A stretch of 64,000 nucleotides of DNA from an uncultured Acetobacteroides sp. (GCF_963678165.1 NZ_OY782755.1:3663996-3727995), one strand, 5' to 3'. Shown: positions 45,766-54,412, counted from the first letter of the stretch. Made by a program: numbers and translations. The notes: a model not told the origin generated them from the sequence alone.

Positions 45766-46713
45766 TTACTTTATTGAGGTAGCCATAGCGGCCTTAAGAC
45801 CTTCTATTTGCGCCTCAAGTGTATCTATCTTGCCCACCTTGATTTTTAGATCTTTTATTTCGTTGTCTTTTTGAATTAAGTACAGCGTCAGCTCCTCCAC
45901 CTTCTGCAGCAGCTTGGTGTTCATGGTAGCCAAATCCATACCCTCCTTCTTAAATTCGGCCTCCGAAGGGATTCCGGGGAGGTGCCTGTTCTCCTTGGTG
46001 AAGTCCTCCACCTCCTTTAGATCCATAAGCTGGTAGGAAGGGTCGAACACGTAGTCGGGAATGGTACCCAAATCAGTAACCTTAATCTCCGAGGCCACCA
46101 CCTTCCCCTTTACCGATAGGGCGGCATCGCTGCCAGCAGGGTTTGCGCCAATGCCAATACGCCCATTTACCCTAAAGTCGCCATCGTAGGTGGTGCCATT
46201 GGTGTTTACGTACGAATCGACAGCAATTTTATAGGTGTGTAATGGGCCATTAATTTCTTGGTAGGCCACGCGCCCATCTGCTCCATCATATACTACTGGC
46301 GCTGGAATTGTTGCATTTGGACTGGAGTAGTGGTAGGTGGTACCGCCGCCTCGTAACCAGATAATTACATCTCTACTACAATTCAGACCTGTTGCATCTA
46401 TCCACCCAGCAACAAATTCTTGTTGACTTCTTCTTATGTTTGCGGTAATATAATTAGACAAATGCCCCCAGCGAGTTGTATGAAATTCGAACTTGCTTAT
46501 TAGAGATCCTCGCCAAGTACTATTTTCATGAACATCACTCCGACCTATTTCAAGAATGGTTGGCTTATGGCTTTCCCAATTCACATCTTGCCAAACCACG
46601 GGATAAAATTTATCGAAATCGCCACCTACGGTAAATGAGGAGCTAGTTGTTTGAGCAAATAGTGCAGTAGAAAATAGCAGCTGCAGCAGCAGTAGTCTTA
46701 CTATTTTTTTCAT
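45766..46713 (-). CDS. Fibre-like secreted protein M8 (type D cassette, FYPV N-domain)
   Basis: 315 residues. Signal peptide ends LFAQ. N-domain of the same family (DKFYPVVWQDVNW, VIIWLRGGGTTYHYSSPN). Type D cassette nearly identical to the next two genes. The end GLKAAMATSIK is like that of M9 (CLKAAMATSRK), while the coiled coil before it differs. Confidence 0.75.
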   Translation of the reverse strand: MKKIVRLLLLQLLFSTALFAQTTSSSFTVGGDFDKFYPVVWQDVNWESHKPTILEIGRSDVHENSTWRGSLISKFEFHTTRWGHLSNYITANIRRSQQEFVAGWIDATGLNCSRDVIIWLRGGGTTYHYSSPNATIPAPVVYDGADGRVAYQEINGPLHTYKIAVDSYVNTNGTTYDGDFRVNGRIGIGANPAGSDAALSVKGKVVASEIKVTDLGTIPDYVFDPSYQLMDLKEVEDFTKENRHLPGIPSEAEFKKEGMDLATMNTKLLQKVEELTLYLIQKDNEIKDLKIKVGKIDTLEAQIEGLKAAMATSIK

Positions 46714-46714
46714 A

Positions 46715-47629
46715 CTATCTTCTTTTGTTTTGCTTTAAATGTTTAATCTCTATCTTCATTTCTTTAATCTCCTTATCCTTTTCAATCAGGTACAGCGTCA
46801 GCTCCTCCACCTTCTGCAGCAGCTTGGTGTTCATTTCGCCAATGCTCACTCCATTGTCTTGCATTTCGGCGGCAGGGGCAACATCGGGCAGGTGCTTGTT
46901 TTCCTTTACGTATGCCTCCACCTCGGTAAGCGGGCGAAGGTTGTAGCCGTTCTCAAAGACAAAGTCGGCGCCGCTGGTGTTTACCGTAATCTCGTCGGCT
47001 CGTACCTTACCGGCAACGTCGAGCTTATAGGTTGAGTTGGCTTGGGAGGGTTTGCCGATGAGAACGTTGCCATTTGATGATATACGCATCCTCTCGGTAT
47101 TATCGGTTGTGTTAAAGGTTAGGAATCCACCCAGTTGATCTCCTCCCCTATAGAAGTTGATAGAACTATTGGTTTGCCCGTAAAATTTGTGTTCTAGTGA
47201 AAATGATTTAATTCCACCCTGCCAAGTTTCTCCATCAGCAAGTTGCGAATTGTATGACTTTACACCTAGAAAGGTACCATCACCAGAATCATCTCCTTCA
47301 GGTAATCTTGCAAGAACTGATTTTAGAGTATTCAACGAATAGTCGGCAACATCTAAAAATGCTCTGGGATTACTTGTTGCAATACCTGCATATTTTTTTG
47401 TAAGAAGGCTTCCGCTGATGCTAATATCCCCATTATTGAAAAAAATGGTTTGTTTATTCCAATCCCAAGTGTTATTAGTCCATGGAGCAATATATAGCAT
47501 TGTCCTGCCATCATCAGGCGTATGAAATATCCATTTATTGGAACCATCGCTAATAATATCCTGAGAATGGCCTAAATTGGAAAGGCATAGCAATGCCACT
47601 ATTGTACATGTAGAAATGATTGTTCTCAT
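46715..47629 (-). CDS. Fibre-like secreted protein M7 (type B cassette)
   Basis: 304 residues. Signal peptide ends GHSQ. The N-part (about 22-205) is of unknown family. It contains ISDGSNKWIFHTPDDGRTML, a beta pattern often seen before fibre chaperone domains, and a NVLIGKPSQANSTYKLDV link. Type B cassette (RADEITVNTSGADFVFE, HLPDVAPAAEMQDNGVS). Lysine-rich coiled-coil tail. One base separates it from M8. Confidence 0.75.
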   Translation of the reverse strand: MRTIISTCTIVALLCLSNLGHSQDIISDGSNKWIFHTPDDGRTMLYIAPWTNNTWDWNKQTIFFNNGDISISGSLLTKKYAGIATSNPRAFLDVADYSLNTLKSVLARLPEGDDSGDGTFLGVKSYNSQLADGETWQGGIKSFSLEHKFYGQTNSSINFYRGGDQLGGFLTFNTTDNTERMRISSNGNVLIGKPSQANSTYKLDVAGKVRADEITVNTSGADFVFENGYNLRPLTEVEAYVKENKHLPDVAPAAEMQDNGVSIGEMNTKLLQKVEELTLYLIEKDKEIKEMKIEIKHLKQNKRR

Positions 47630-47641
47630 GGTGTATATTTT

Positions 47642-48646
47642 TTACTTGTTGCTTAATGCATTTTCAATCTTTTCGACTCTTGCTTTTAAGCTATCGTAAT
47701 CGCTGCATCTGCCCTCGAGTTCCTTAATTTTCTTATCCTTATCTATTAGGTACAGCGTCAGCTCCTCCACCTTCTGTAGCAGCTTGGTGTTCATCTCGCC
47801 AATGCTAACGCCGTTGTTTTGCATTTCGGCGGCAGGGGCAACATCGGGCAGGTGCTTGTTTTCCTTTACGTATGCCTCCACCTCGGTAAGCGGGCGGAGG
47901 TTGTAGCCGTTCTCAAAGACAAAGTCGGCGCCGCTGGTATTTACCGTAATCTCGTCGGCACGCACCTTGCCGGCAACGTTGAGCTTATAGGCTGGGTTGA
48001 CTTGGGTGGGTTTGCCGATGAGGACGTTGCCTCCATTAATAGAAAAATTATATCCATTTTCAAGAGTTAAATTAAAAACAGATGGGTCCCATCCTAAATA
48101 TGCCTGCCTTAGGCCTTGAGGGTTATTCCATTCGATATATGGCACATTACTCCATGTTGGCTTTGAACTAAGTGTAATAGCATGATTTCCGTATTCTAAC
48201 TTAGCATTATCACTCTCGATAATTATTCCCTTGGTCGTATAATTAGGTGTTTTAATATGTAGCATTGAATTGGGAGAACTGGTTCCAATACCAACAAAGC
48301 CATTGGTTAAAATTGTCATTTTTACGTTGTAGTTGGTAAGAAAGAATAAGTTGTGATTACTTTCTGTTCCAACAAAACCACCACCACCATACCATGAGGT
48401 GTGATTAAAAATACCCATCTTTAAATCATTGGCAGAATTTGTAGTGAGTATTTTGGAGTGATCGCTCCCTCTTACATCCAATACCGTACCCCAACCTTGT
48501 ATGTTAGATGGTGATGAAGTACCTATACCCACATCTTTAGCGGTATTCCCAATACCATTTGTCCCGTTAGGTATAAAAATCGTTTGGGCATTAATGCTGT
48601 AGGAGATACTAAATCCAAGCATTAGCAGGAATAATTTCTTCTTCAT
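47642..48646 (-). CDS. Fibre-like secreted protein M6 (type B cassette)
   Basis: 334 residues. Signal peptide ends INAQ. Its first mature residues (IFIPNGTNGIGN) recall those of P6 and P7 on the plus strand. Two VGIGTSSP motifs structure the N-part. Type B cassette preceded by NVLIGKPTQVNPAYKLNV. Longer coiled coil that ends ENALSNK. Confidence 0.75.
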   Translation of the reverse strand: MKKKLFLLMLGFSISYSINAQTIFIPNGTNGIGNTAKDVGIGTSSPSNIQGWGTVLDVRGSDHSKILTTNSANDLKMGIFNHTSWYGGGGFVGTESNHNLFFLTNYNVKMTILTNGFVGIGTSSPNSMLHIKTPNYTTKGIIIESDNAKLEYGNHAITLSSKPTWSNVPYIEWNNPQGLRQAYLGWDPSVFNLTLENGYNFSINGGNVLIGKPTQVNPAYKLNVAGKVRADEITVNTSGADFVFENGYNLRPLTEVEAYVKENKHLPDVAPAAEMQNNGVSIGEMNTKLLQKVEELTLYLIDKDKKIKELEGRCSDYDSLKARVEKIENALSNK

Positions 48647-48707
48647 CGTAATAATTCATTTAAAGGATAATACACAATTGAGATTTTGACAACTTGATAT
48701 TTCAACT

Positions 48708-49667
48708 CTACTTCAACTTTTTCATTACAATGTCTCGCAGCTCTTTCATCTCCTGCTCAAGTTTCGCATTTCTCTTTTCAAGTTCTATACTGTACAGCGT
48801 CAGCTCCTCCACCTTTTGCAGTAGCTTGGCGTTCATCTCGCCAACGCTCACTCCATTGTTCTGCATTTCGGCGGCAGGGGTAACATCAGGCAGGTGCTTG
48901 TTCGCTTTTACAAAGGATTCCACCTCGGTAAGCGGGCGGAGGTTGTAGCCGTTCTCAAAGACAAAGTCGGCACCGCTGGTATTTACGGTAATCTCGTCGG
49001 CGCGTACCTTACCGGCAACGTCGAGCTTATAGGTTGAGTTGGCTTGGGTGGTTTTGCCGATAAGGACGTTATTGTTTACTTCATTTATCGAACAGAACGA
49101 GTTAAGCAACCCCTCGTAAGGGGCAGTTGCTTCTGGATGTATAAAAAACAACTCGGATAGGCCAAATCTCCCTCCATCGCCAGTACCCTCGTAAAAGGTA
49201 AATCGCAATTTTGTAAAAATTCCATATAAAGACGCATAAAAGTCATAATTACCATAATCTGTATTAGAATAGTCAGCAATGGTAACCCACGCATTATTGT
49301 TGTACATCTGATATCCTTCAATTTTAAATCTTCGCGCAGGCCAGTATCTTGTTGTCCATCCTACCCATGCCCCTGCTTGTGTATGATAACCTGGCAAATT
49401 CTCAATGGTAATAACTGTAGGATTTGAAGCACTAATCCCAGTTGAAGAATAGGATGGGACAAATCGACCATCAAATAAGGTATTCAAATCAACTAAACCT
49501 GTACCACTCTGAGTTACAGAATATCGTTTGGTTGAGTTGAAAAGTAGGTTGTTTTCCAAACCTACAGGATTCCTATTGGTGCTAATAACCTGCGAATGGC
49601 AGTTGATTGCCATTACGAGCAAGACAATACTTACCAGTACGGATGTTTTATTTGTAGATAGTTTCAT
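48708..49667 (-). CDS. Fibre-like secreted protein M5 (type B cassette, discoidin-like N-domain)
   Basis: 319 residues. Signal peptide ends CHSQ. The N-domain (about 35-185) has the pattern of an F5/8 type C (discoidin) domain: a LFDGRFVPSY start, TVITIENLPGYH, FKIEGYQMYNNNAWVTIADY, and KLRFTFYEG followed by GLSELFFIHP. Discoidin domains bind sugars or other surface ligands. A NVLIGKTTQ link and a type B cassette follow, then a coiled coil. Confidence 0.75.
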   Translation of the reverse strand: MKLSTNKTSVLVSIVLLVMAINCHSQVISTNRNPVGLENNLLFNSTKRYSVTQSGTGLVDLNTLFDGRFVPSYSSTGISASNPTVITIENLPGYHTQAGAWVGWTTRYWPARRFKIEGYQMYNNNAWVTIADYSNTDYGNYDFYASLYGIFTKLRFTFYEGTGDGGRFGLSELFFIHPEATAPYEGLLNSFCSINEVNNNVLIGKTTQANSTYKLDVAGKVRADEITVNTSGADFVFENGYNLRPLTEVESFVKANKHLPDVTPAAEMQNNGVSVGEMNAKLLQKVEELTLYSIELEKRNAKLEQEMKELRDIVMKKLK

Positions 49668-49674
49668 ACCCCGA

Positions 49675-50553
49675 TTATTTATCTTTTAAGGTTTGTATTT
49701 CAGTATTCATTTTTGTAATCTGCTGTTGCTGTTTCTCAATTATCTTCTTCTGTTCGATCAAATACAGCGTCAGCTCCTCCACCTTCTGCAGCAGTTTGGC
49801 GTTCATTTCGCCAATGCTCACGCCATTTTGCGCTACCTCTTTTTCTGTTGGTATTTCGGGCAGATGGCCGTTGGTGCTAATAAACTGCTCTACCTCCGAT
49901 AAGGGCTTTAGTTGGTAGTCGGGCTTAAAGACGAAGTCGGCCCAGCCGCTCTCCACCTTTACCTCCTTGGCGCGGATGGTGCCGTTGACATCGAGTTTAT
50001 TGGTTGGTGTCATTGTGTTTACACCTATGTTTCCTTGTGGCGAAACAAATAAATGGTTAGCACCAATTATTGTTCCACCAGAAAAATCATCAAGAAAGTT
50101 AAGGTGCAGCGTATTATTGGTATAATGAACAAGAGCCCTCGCAGAACCAGGATTTCCTCGATCTGCACTTGGAGCACTTAGTTTTAAATCAGAGCCAAGA
50201 AAATGTGCTACACCTCCAACTACTAAACTATATTGAGGGTTGGATACTCCTATTCCAACATTTCCTGTTTGTAGATTCACCATTAAGTAATTACTACCAA
50301 GAGACGGATTGCCAATAATCACCTTTCTCGTAGAGAGACTGCTATTCGTTTTGTTATATCCTGCAATATAAATAGCAGTAGTATCCCAGCCTCTATAGGT
50401 TCCGATTAGGTCATAGCCACGATTTAGATCTACACTTCGCAATACATTATCCCAGCCATCCTTAATGGTTATTCTCGACCCAACTAATTCCTGAGAATAA
50501 GTAGCTATAGATATAATGCATAGAGATATGGTTACGATACAAGTTTTTCTCAT
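49675..50553 (-). CDS. Fibre-like secreted protein M4 (type A cassette)
   Basis: 292 residues. Signal peptide ends TYSQ. N-part of unknown family with a VGIGVSNPQYSLVVGG motif in the middle. Type A cassette at 187-264 (bases 49762-49995), again exactly 234 bp, followed by a Gln/Lys-rich coiled coil. Its start overlaps the stop of the upstream gene as ATGA. Confidence 0.75.
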   Translation of the reverse strand: MRKTCIVTISLCIISIATYSQELVGSRITIKDGWDNVLRSVDLNRGYDLIGTYRGWDTTAIYIAGYNKTNSSLSTRKVIIGNPSLGSNYLMVNLQTGNVGIGVSNPQYSLVVGGVAHFLGSDLKLSAPSADRGNPGSARALVHYTNNTLHLNFLDDFSGGTIIGANHLFVSPQGNIGVNTMTPTNKLDVNGTIRAKEVKVESGWADFVFKPDYQLKPLSEVEQFISTNGHLPEIPTEKEVAQNGVSIGEMNAKLLQKVEELTLYLIEQKKIIEKQQQQITKMNTEIQTLKDK

Positions 50554-51467
50554 TTCTTATTGCTTTTATTTCTTTTTAGGTTGTTCTCTTTTTTCAGCTT
50601 GTCGACTTCCTTTTTTAAGTCAATCACATACAGCGTCAGCTCCTCCACCTTTTGCAGCAGCTTGGCGTTCATTTCGCCAAGGCTCACGCCATTCTGCTCC
50701 ACCTCTTTCGTGGTGGGGATTTCTGGTAGATGGCCGTTGGTGCTAATAAACTGCTCTACCTCGGCAAGAGGCCTAAGCTGGTAGTCGGGCTTAAAGACGA
50801 AATCGGCCCAGCCGCTCTCCACCTTCACTTCCTTGGCACGGATGGTGCCGTTAACGTCAAGCTTATTGGTCGGGTTTTCGGTGCCAATACCTACATTACC
50901 ATTGCTGTTCATGAAAAAATTCATATTCCCCCCAGTAAATAGTTTTATTCCACCATAGCCGGATAGTGCAAATAGGGGTGATCCAGGTAGTTTGGTATCC
51001 CAATACCATTTATAGCCATAATGAGGCATATCTTTACCATCGTAAGTAAAATGATCAGATAAGCTGCATCCAAAAGAGTTCCCAAATCCAAAGTGAACAC
51101 TTCCTGTCAAAACAACTAAGTCACCGTTAGAATCCTGAACAACTACTTTGCGCCAAGCCTCCCATGGGGTATTGTACGAGGGGGCTGTTCTGTAGTATAT
51201 CCCTCCATCGTTAAAGTTAAGCTGATGGAACTTGTTTCCAGAATTGTCGGGAATCCAAGGTGCAATGGTAAGCAACCCAGAATACCCTCCCTCCCCAGGA
51301 ACGCCTACGGCTGCTCTTGCCTTAAATTCGAATCTTGCCTCCTGCGAGTATCCCGATGGAAGCGTGTTGGCAACTCGAGTGTCGGCGATGCTAAGCTTTG
51401 CGGCCACCTGCGCTTGTGCATAGTGCGCGATAAGTAGTATTGCCAGTAATGGAATAGTTCTTTTCAT
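50550..51467 (-). CDS. Fibre-like secreted protein M3 (type A cassette, pyocin-knob-like N-domain)
   Basis: 305 residues. Signal peptide ends AQAQ. The N-domain (about 22-115) is almost identical to that of M2. It has GIYYRTAPSYNTPWEAWRK, the pattern of the pyocin-knob domain found in phage and pyocin tail fibres. The middle then diverges completely from M2. Type A cassette and a short lysine/asparagine-rich tail unlike that of M2. Confidence 0.75.
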   Translation of the reverse strand: MKRTIPLLAILLIAHYAQAQVAAKLSIADTRVANTLPSGYSQEARFEFKARAAVGVPGEGGYSGLLTIAPWIPDNSGNKFHQLNFNDGGIYYRTAPSYNTPWEAWRKVVVQDSNGDLVVLTGSVHFGFGNSFGCSLSDHFTYDGKDMPHYGYKWYWDTKLPGSPLFALSGYGGIKLFTGGNMNFFMNSNGNVGIGTENPTNKLDVNGTIRAKEVKVESGWADFVFKPDYQLRPLAEVEQFISTNGHLPEIPTTKEVEQNGVSLGEMNAKLLQKVEELTLYVIDLKKEVDKLKKENNLKRNKSNKK

Positions 51468-51509
51468 TTATTTCTGATTTTATGCTGATTTATTTTTATT
51501 ACCCGGTTT

Positions 51510-52496
51510 CTACCGCTTGACTTTTGATGAAATTGCCTGATCAACCTTTCGCTTAAGAGCTCTGTTCTCCTTCGAGAGCTGGTCTATTTTCTTACTCTGA
51601 TCAATCAGGTACAGCGTCAGCTCCTCCACCTTTTGCAGCAGCTTGGCGTTCATTTCTCCAAGGTTAACGCCATTCTGTTCCACCTCTTTCGTTGTAGGAA
51701 TTTCTGGTAAATGGCCGTTGGTGGTTATAAACTGCTCTACCTCTGCTAGGGGCTTTAGCTGGTAGTCGGGCTTAAAGACGAAGTCGGCCCAGCCGCTCTC
51801 CACCTTTACCTCCTTGGCACGGATGGTGCCGTTAACGTCGAGAAGATTCTGAGGGTTAGAGGTGCCAATGCCAACGTTGCCATTATCCTTTATTCTTAAC
51901 CTCTCGATAGAGTTATCTGCGTTTGAATTGGTAATTAATGAAACGGTATAGAAGGCCAAATCGCTGCCCTGAGCCAGCCAACCACAACAGTGGTTTGTTC
52001 TTTCTGCAACTATTTTGGCAGCTATTGCATTAGGAGCAACATCGCGATAGCCATAGAATTTTATGCTATAGTTTCCTCCATCGAGCCCCATTGGGTCGTT
52101 GGGTCGTCCAATAAGCAATCCTCCACCTTCTCCCGCTCCTACATTTAAGCTCCCATTTGCATCTTCGATGGCTAGCTTGCACCAAGCCTCCCATGGGGTA
52201 TTGTACGAGGGGGCTGTTCTATAGTATATTCCCCCATCGTTAAAGTTTAGCTGATGAAACTTGTTTCCAGAATTGTCGGGGGTCCAAGGTGCAATGGTTA
52301 GCATCCCAGAATAGTAACCTTCTCCTGGAACTCCAACGACATTTCTTGCCTTAAACTCGAATCTTGCCTCCTGTGAGTATCCCGATGGAAGCGTGTTGGC
52401 ATCTCGTGTGTCGGCGATGCTAAGCTTTGCTGCCACCTGCGCTTGTGCGCAATGCGCGATAAGTAGTATTGCCAGTATTGGAATCGCTCTTTTCAT
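51510..52496 (-). CDS. Fibre-like secreted protein M2 (type A cassette, pyocin-knob-like N-domain)
   Basis: 328 residues. Signal peptide ends AQAQ. The N-domain matches M3, with a different middle (GGGLLIGRPNDPMGLDGG). Type A cassette. The tail IDQSKKIDQLSKENRALK is that of M1, although M1 carries a different cassette type. The 42 bases before this gene and before M3 are nearly the same, so M1-M3 arose by unequal exchange. Confidence 0.75.
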   Translation of the reverse strand: MKRAIPILAILLIAHCAQAQVAAKLSIADTRDANTLPSGYSQEARFEFKARNVVGVPGEGYYSGMLTIAPWTPDNSGNKFHQLNFNDGGIYYRTAPSYNTPWEAWCKLAIEDANGSLNVGAGEGGGLLIGRPNDPMGLDGGNYSIKFYGYRDVAPNAIAAKIVAERTNHCCGWLAQGSDLAFYTVSLITNSNADNSIERLRIKDNGNVGIGTSNPQNLLDVNGTIRAKEVKVESGWADFVFKPDYQLKPLAEVEQFITTNGHLPEIPTTKEVEQNGVNLGEMNAKLLQKVEELTLYLIDQSKKIDQLSKENRALKRKVDQAISSKVKR

Positions 52497-52538
52497 TTAT
52501 TTCTGATTTTATGCTGATTTATTATTATTACCCAATTA

Positions 52539-53561
52539 CTACCGCTTGATTCTTGATGAAATTGCCTTATCAACCTTTTGCTTAAGAGTTCTGTTCTCCT
52601 TCGAAAGCTGGTCTATTTTCTTACTCTGATCGATCAGGTACAGCGTTAGCTCCTCCACCTTCTGCAGCAGCTTGGCGTTCATGTCGGCAACATTTAGCCC
52701 CTTATCCTTTACCTCCTGCTCCGATGGCATATCGGGTAGGTGGCTATTATCGGTAATAAAGGTTTCCACCTCCGACAGCGGCTTGAGCCTATAGGCAGGC
52801 TGAAAAACGTAGTCGGGCCACGAGGTTACGTTATCCACCGTTACCTTATCGGTACGGATACCTCCGTTTACAAATAGCTTATGGGTTTTATCGCTAACCG
52901 CATTTGAGGTGTTAGACCCTATAAAAGTTCGACCACCACCTAGACCAATTCTTATATCGCCACTGGATTCAAGATTTAGGTAAAGGGTATTGTTAACGCC
53001 TGTAGGGTAGGAGTCTACAACTAGGTAGCCATGTCCAGAACCGCCTCGCAGCCTTCCTGATTGCTGACCTCCTATATACACCCATTCGTTGTAGGCATTT
53101 CCTAGTATTGCGGATGCAAGAGTTCCATCATCCAGCAGCTTGCTATCGCTTACATGCAGCGGAACTCTGGGATCGGCAGGTCCAATACCAATATTCCCGG
53201 TAAAGCGGTTAGTGCCCCGCGTAGCCAGCTCGTACCATTGCGAGCCATAGCTGGCATCTAAATTACCGGTTGCTATCTTTCTAAAGAAAAGCCTGTCGTT
53301 TTCGCTGTAGCTGGAGGCAATTTGCAGCTGGTGGTTGTTCGTACTTTCCGAATGCCTTAGCACAAGAAGGTGATTCCATTGGTGCGTGTTATCGGAAACT
53401 TTACCCAAGAATTGCCCCTGTTGCTGATACATTCCGGAAGGAATTGGCCCATTAAAACCTGTAACGTATTGCTCTACTCCATTCCCTAATTGTTGGGCAT
53501 TTAGCGCTGTTGCAGAAATACAGCAAAGGAAAAGCACAAGTATCGACTTCTTTTTCATCAT
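52539..53561 (-). CDS. Fibre-like secreted protein M1 (type E cassette, pyocin-knob-like segment)
   Basis: 340 residues, first gene of the minus operon. Signal peptide ends LNAQ. The N-part has RLFFRKIATG followed by SQWYELATRGTN, a pyocin-knob-like pattern different from that in M2 and M3. A unique cassette (type E: GGIRTDKVTVDNVTSWPDYV, HLPDMPSEQEVKDKG) ends in the common KVEELTLY. The coiled-coil tail is shared with M2. Confidence 0.75.
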   Translation of the reverse strand: MMKKKSILVLFLCCISATALNAQQLGNGVEQYVTGFNGPIPSGMYQQQGQFLGKVSDNTHQWNHLLVLRHSESTNNHQLQIASSYSENDRLFFRKIATGNLDASYGSQWYELATRGTNRFTGNIGIGPADPRVPLHVSDSKLLDDGTLASAILGNAYNEWVYIGGQQSGRLRGGSGHGYLVVDSYPTGVNNTLYLNLESSGDIRIGLGGGRTFIGSNTSNAVSDKTHKLFVNGGIRTDKVTVDNVTSWPDYVFQPAYRLKPLSEVETFITDNSHLPDMPSEQEVKDKGLNVADMNAKLLQKVEELTLYLIDQSKKIDQLSKENRTLKQKVDKAISSRIKR

Positions 53562-53584
53562 AATTTTTTATTGTAATTATCCTT

Positions 53585-53592
53585 CAAAAGTA
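53585..53592 (-). promoter_or_regulatory. Possible promoter -7 element of the minus fibre operon (TACTTTTG)
   Basis: On the minus strand TACTTTTG fits TAnnTTTG and lies 24 bases upstream of the first ATG (53561). A TTTG is present 14 bases further upstream, closer than the usual spacing. Confidence 0.45.
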
Positions 53593-53799
53593 GCATTTAT
53601 ATATTTCAAAAAAGCCCGAAGCAGAAGATAGCCATGCGGGATAAAGCACAGGCAAAGCGGCGGAATACTTTCGCTGAGGCGTACTAGCATAGGCCTAGCG
53701 CTACTTCATTGGGCCTTCCTTTCGCAACAATCAGGAATCCCTGCCTATTCCTTTAGCTGCAGCTCCTAGTTTATGCCGATACCAACATCCATTTTCTCA

Positions 53800-54140
53800 C
53801 TCTATACTACTTTCCCGTAGCTTAAAATGATAAAAAAGTAGTCTGGAACATAAAAAAAGCAGCTCCATTCCTTTAGAAAGGAGCTTCAGACATCAAAAAA
53901 GTAGTTTCAAACATCAAAAGCAATGCTGGTAGTATGCCGGCGAGGGTACAAACAACCTTTTTATTGTACCAGCAACAAAAAGGTTGTTCTAAAGTACTTT
54001 TTTGTACTCTGGAGTGACAGTTTTATTGTGGGTACAACTTTTTTTATGTTTCAACCTGCGGTTTTGTAGCTGCAACCCTCGGTTTTATTGTTTGTACCTG
54101 CACTTTTAATGTTTTTACCTGCTATGCCGAGGTTTGGGGC
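53800..54140 (+). repeat. Dispersed element copy B: 21-bp phased A/T-tract array
   Basis: It starts CTATACTACTTTCCCGTAG and follows copy A unit for unit. Left cores GTAGTCT at 53838 and GCAGCTC at 53859 are 21 bases apart. The centre GCAATGCTGGTAGTATGCC and several right-hand units (for example TGACAGTTTTATTGTGGG) are identical to copy A. It lies 3' of Rhs operon 2 and upstream of the minus fibre operon. Confidence 0.85.
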
Positions 54141-54390
54141 TTCGATAAGGTTGTTGAATACTTCGGCAATATCGCTACAAACAACGATCAGAATATTTTT
54201 TGGTTCATTGAGAAGAAAAAGTTCAAGAACTTCTTCTCGAATGACATTTCCCCCTATAAGTAATCAGCCGCTTGGTTTACACCAAACGGCTGATTTTCGT
54301 TTTATGCGGTCTGAGATCACTTCTTTTGTTAGACGGCATTGCAAATGCCGCCTGGCCTTACACGATGATGAGACTTTGCTCAGCAGGGGA
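54141..54390 (+). repeat. Flank of element B, homologous to 11124-11352
   Basis: Shares CTTCGGCAATAT, a T-run, CATTTCCCCCTATA, GCGGTCT, and AGACGGCATT followed by AAATGCCGCCT, in the same order as the flank of copy A. The central hairpin is different in sequence but sits at the same place. Confidence 0.7.
54262..54295 (-). terminator. Hairpin terminator after Rhs operon 2
   Basis: AATCAGCCG (54262-54270) pairs with CGGCTGATT (54287-54295), and inner TTGGT/ACCAA arms extend the stem. It lies about 120 bases past the immunity gene. Confidence 0.6.
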
Positions 54391-54412
54391 TAGTTTTATT
54401 CAAAATCACTAA

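Noticed and set aside
31439..53561. Prophage tail-fibre module
   Set aside because: Fibre-like motifs are present, but every gene has a Sec signal peptide and no capsid, portal, tail or integrase genes are near.
31439..53561. Type IX secretion cargo
   Set aside because: The proteins end in coiled coils, not in the beta-sandwich C-terminal signal domain of T9SS cargo.
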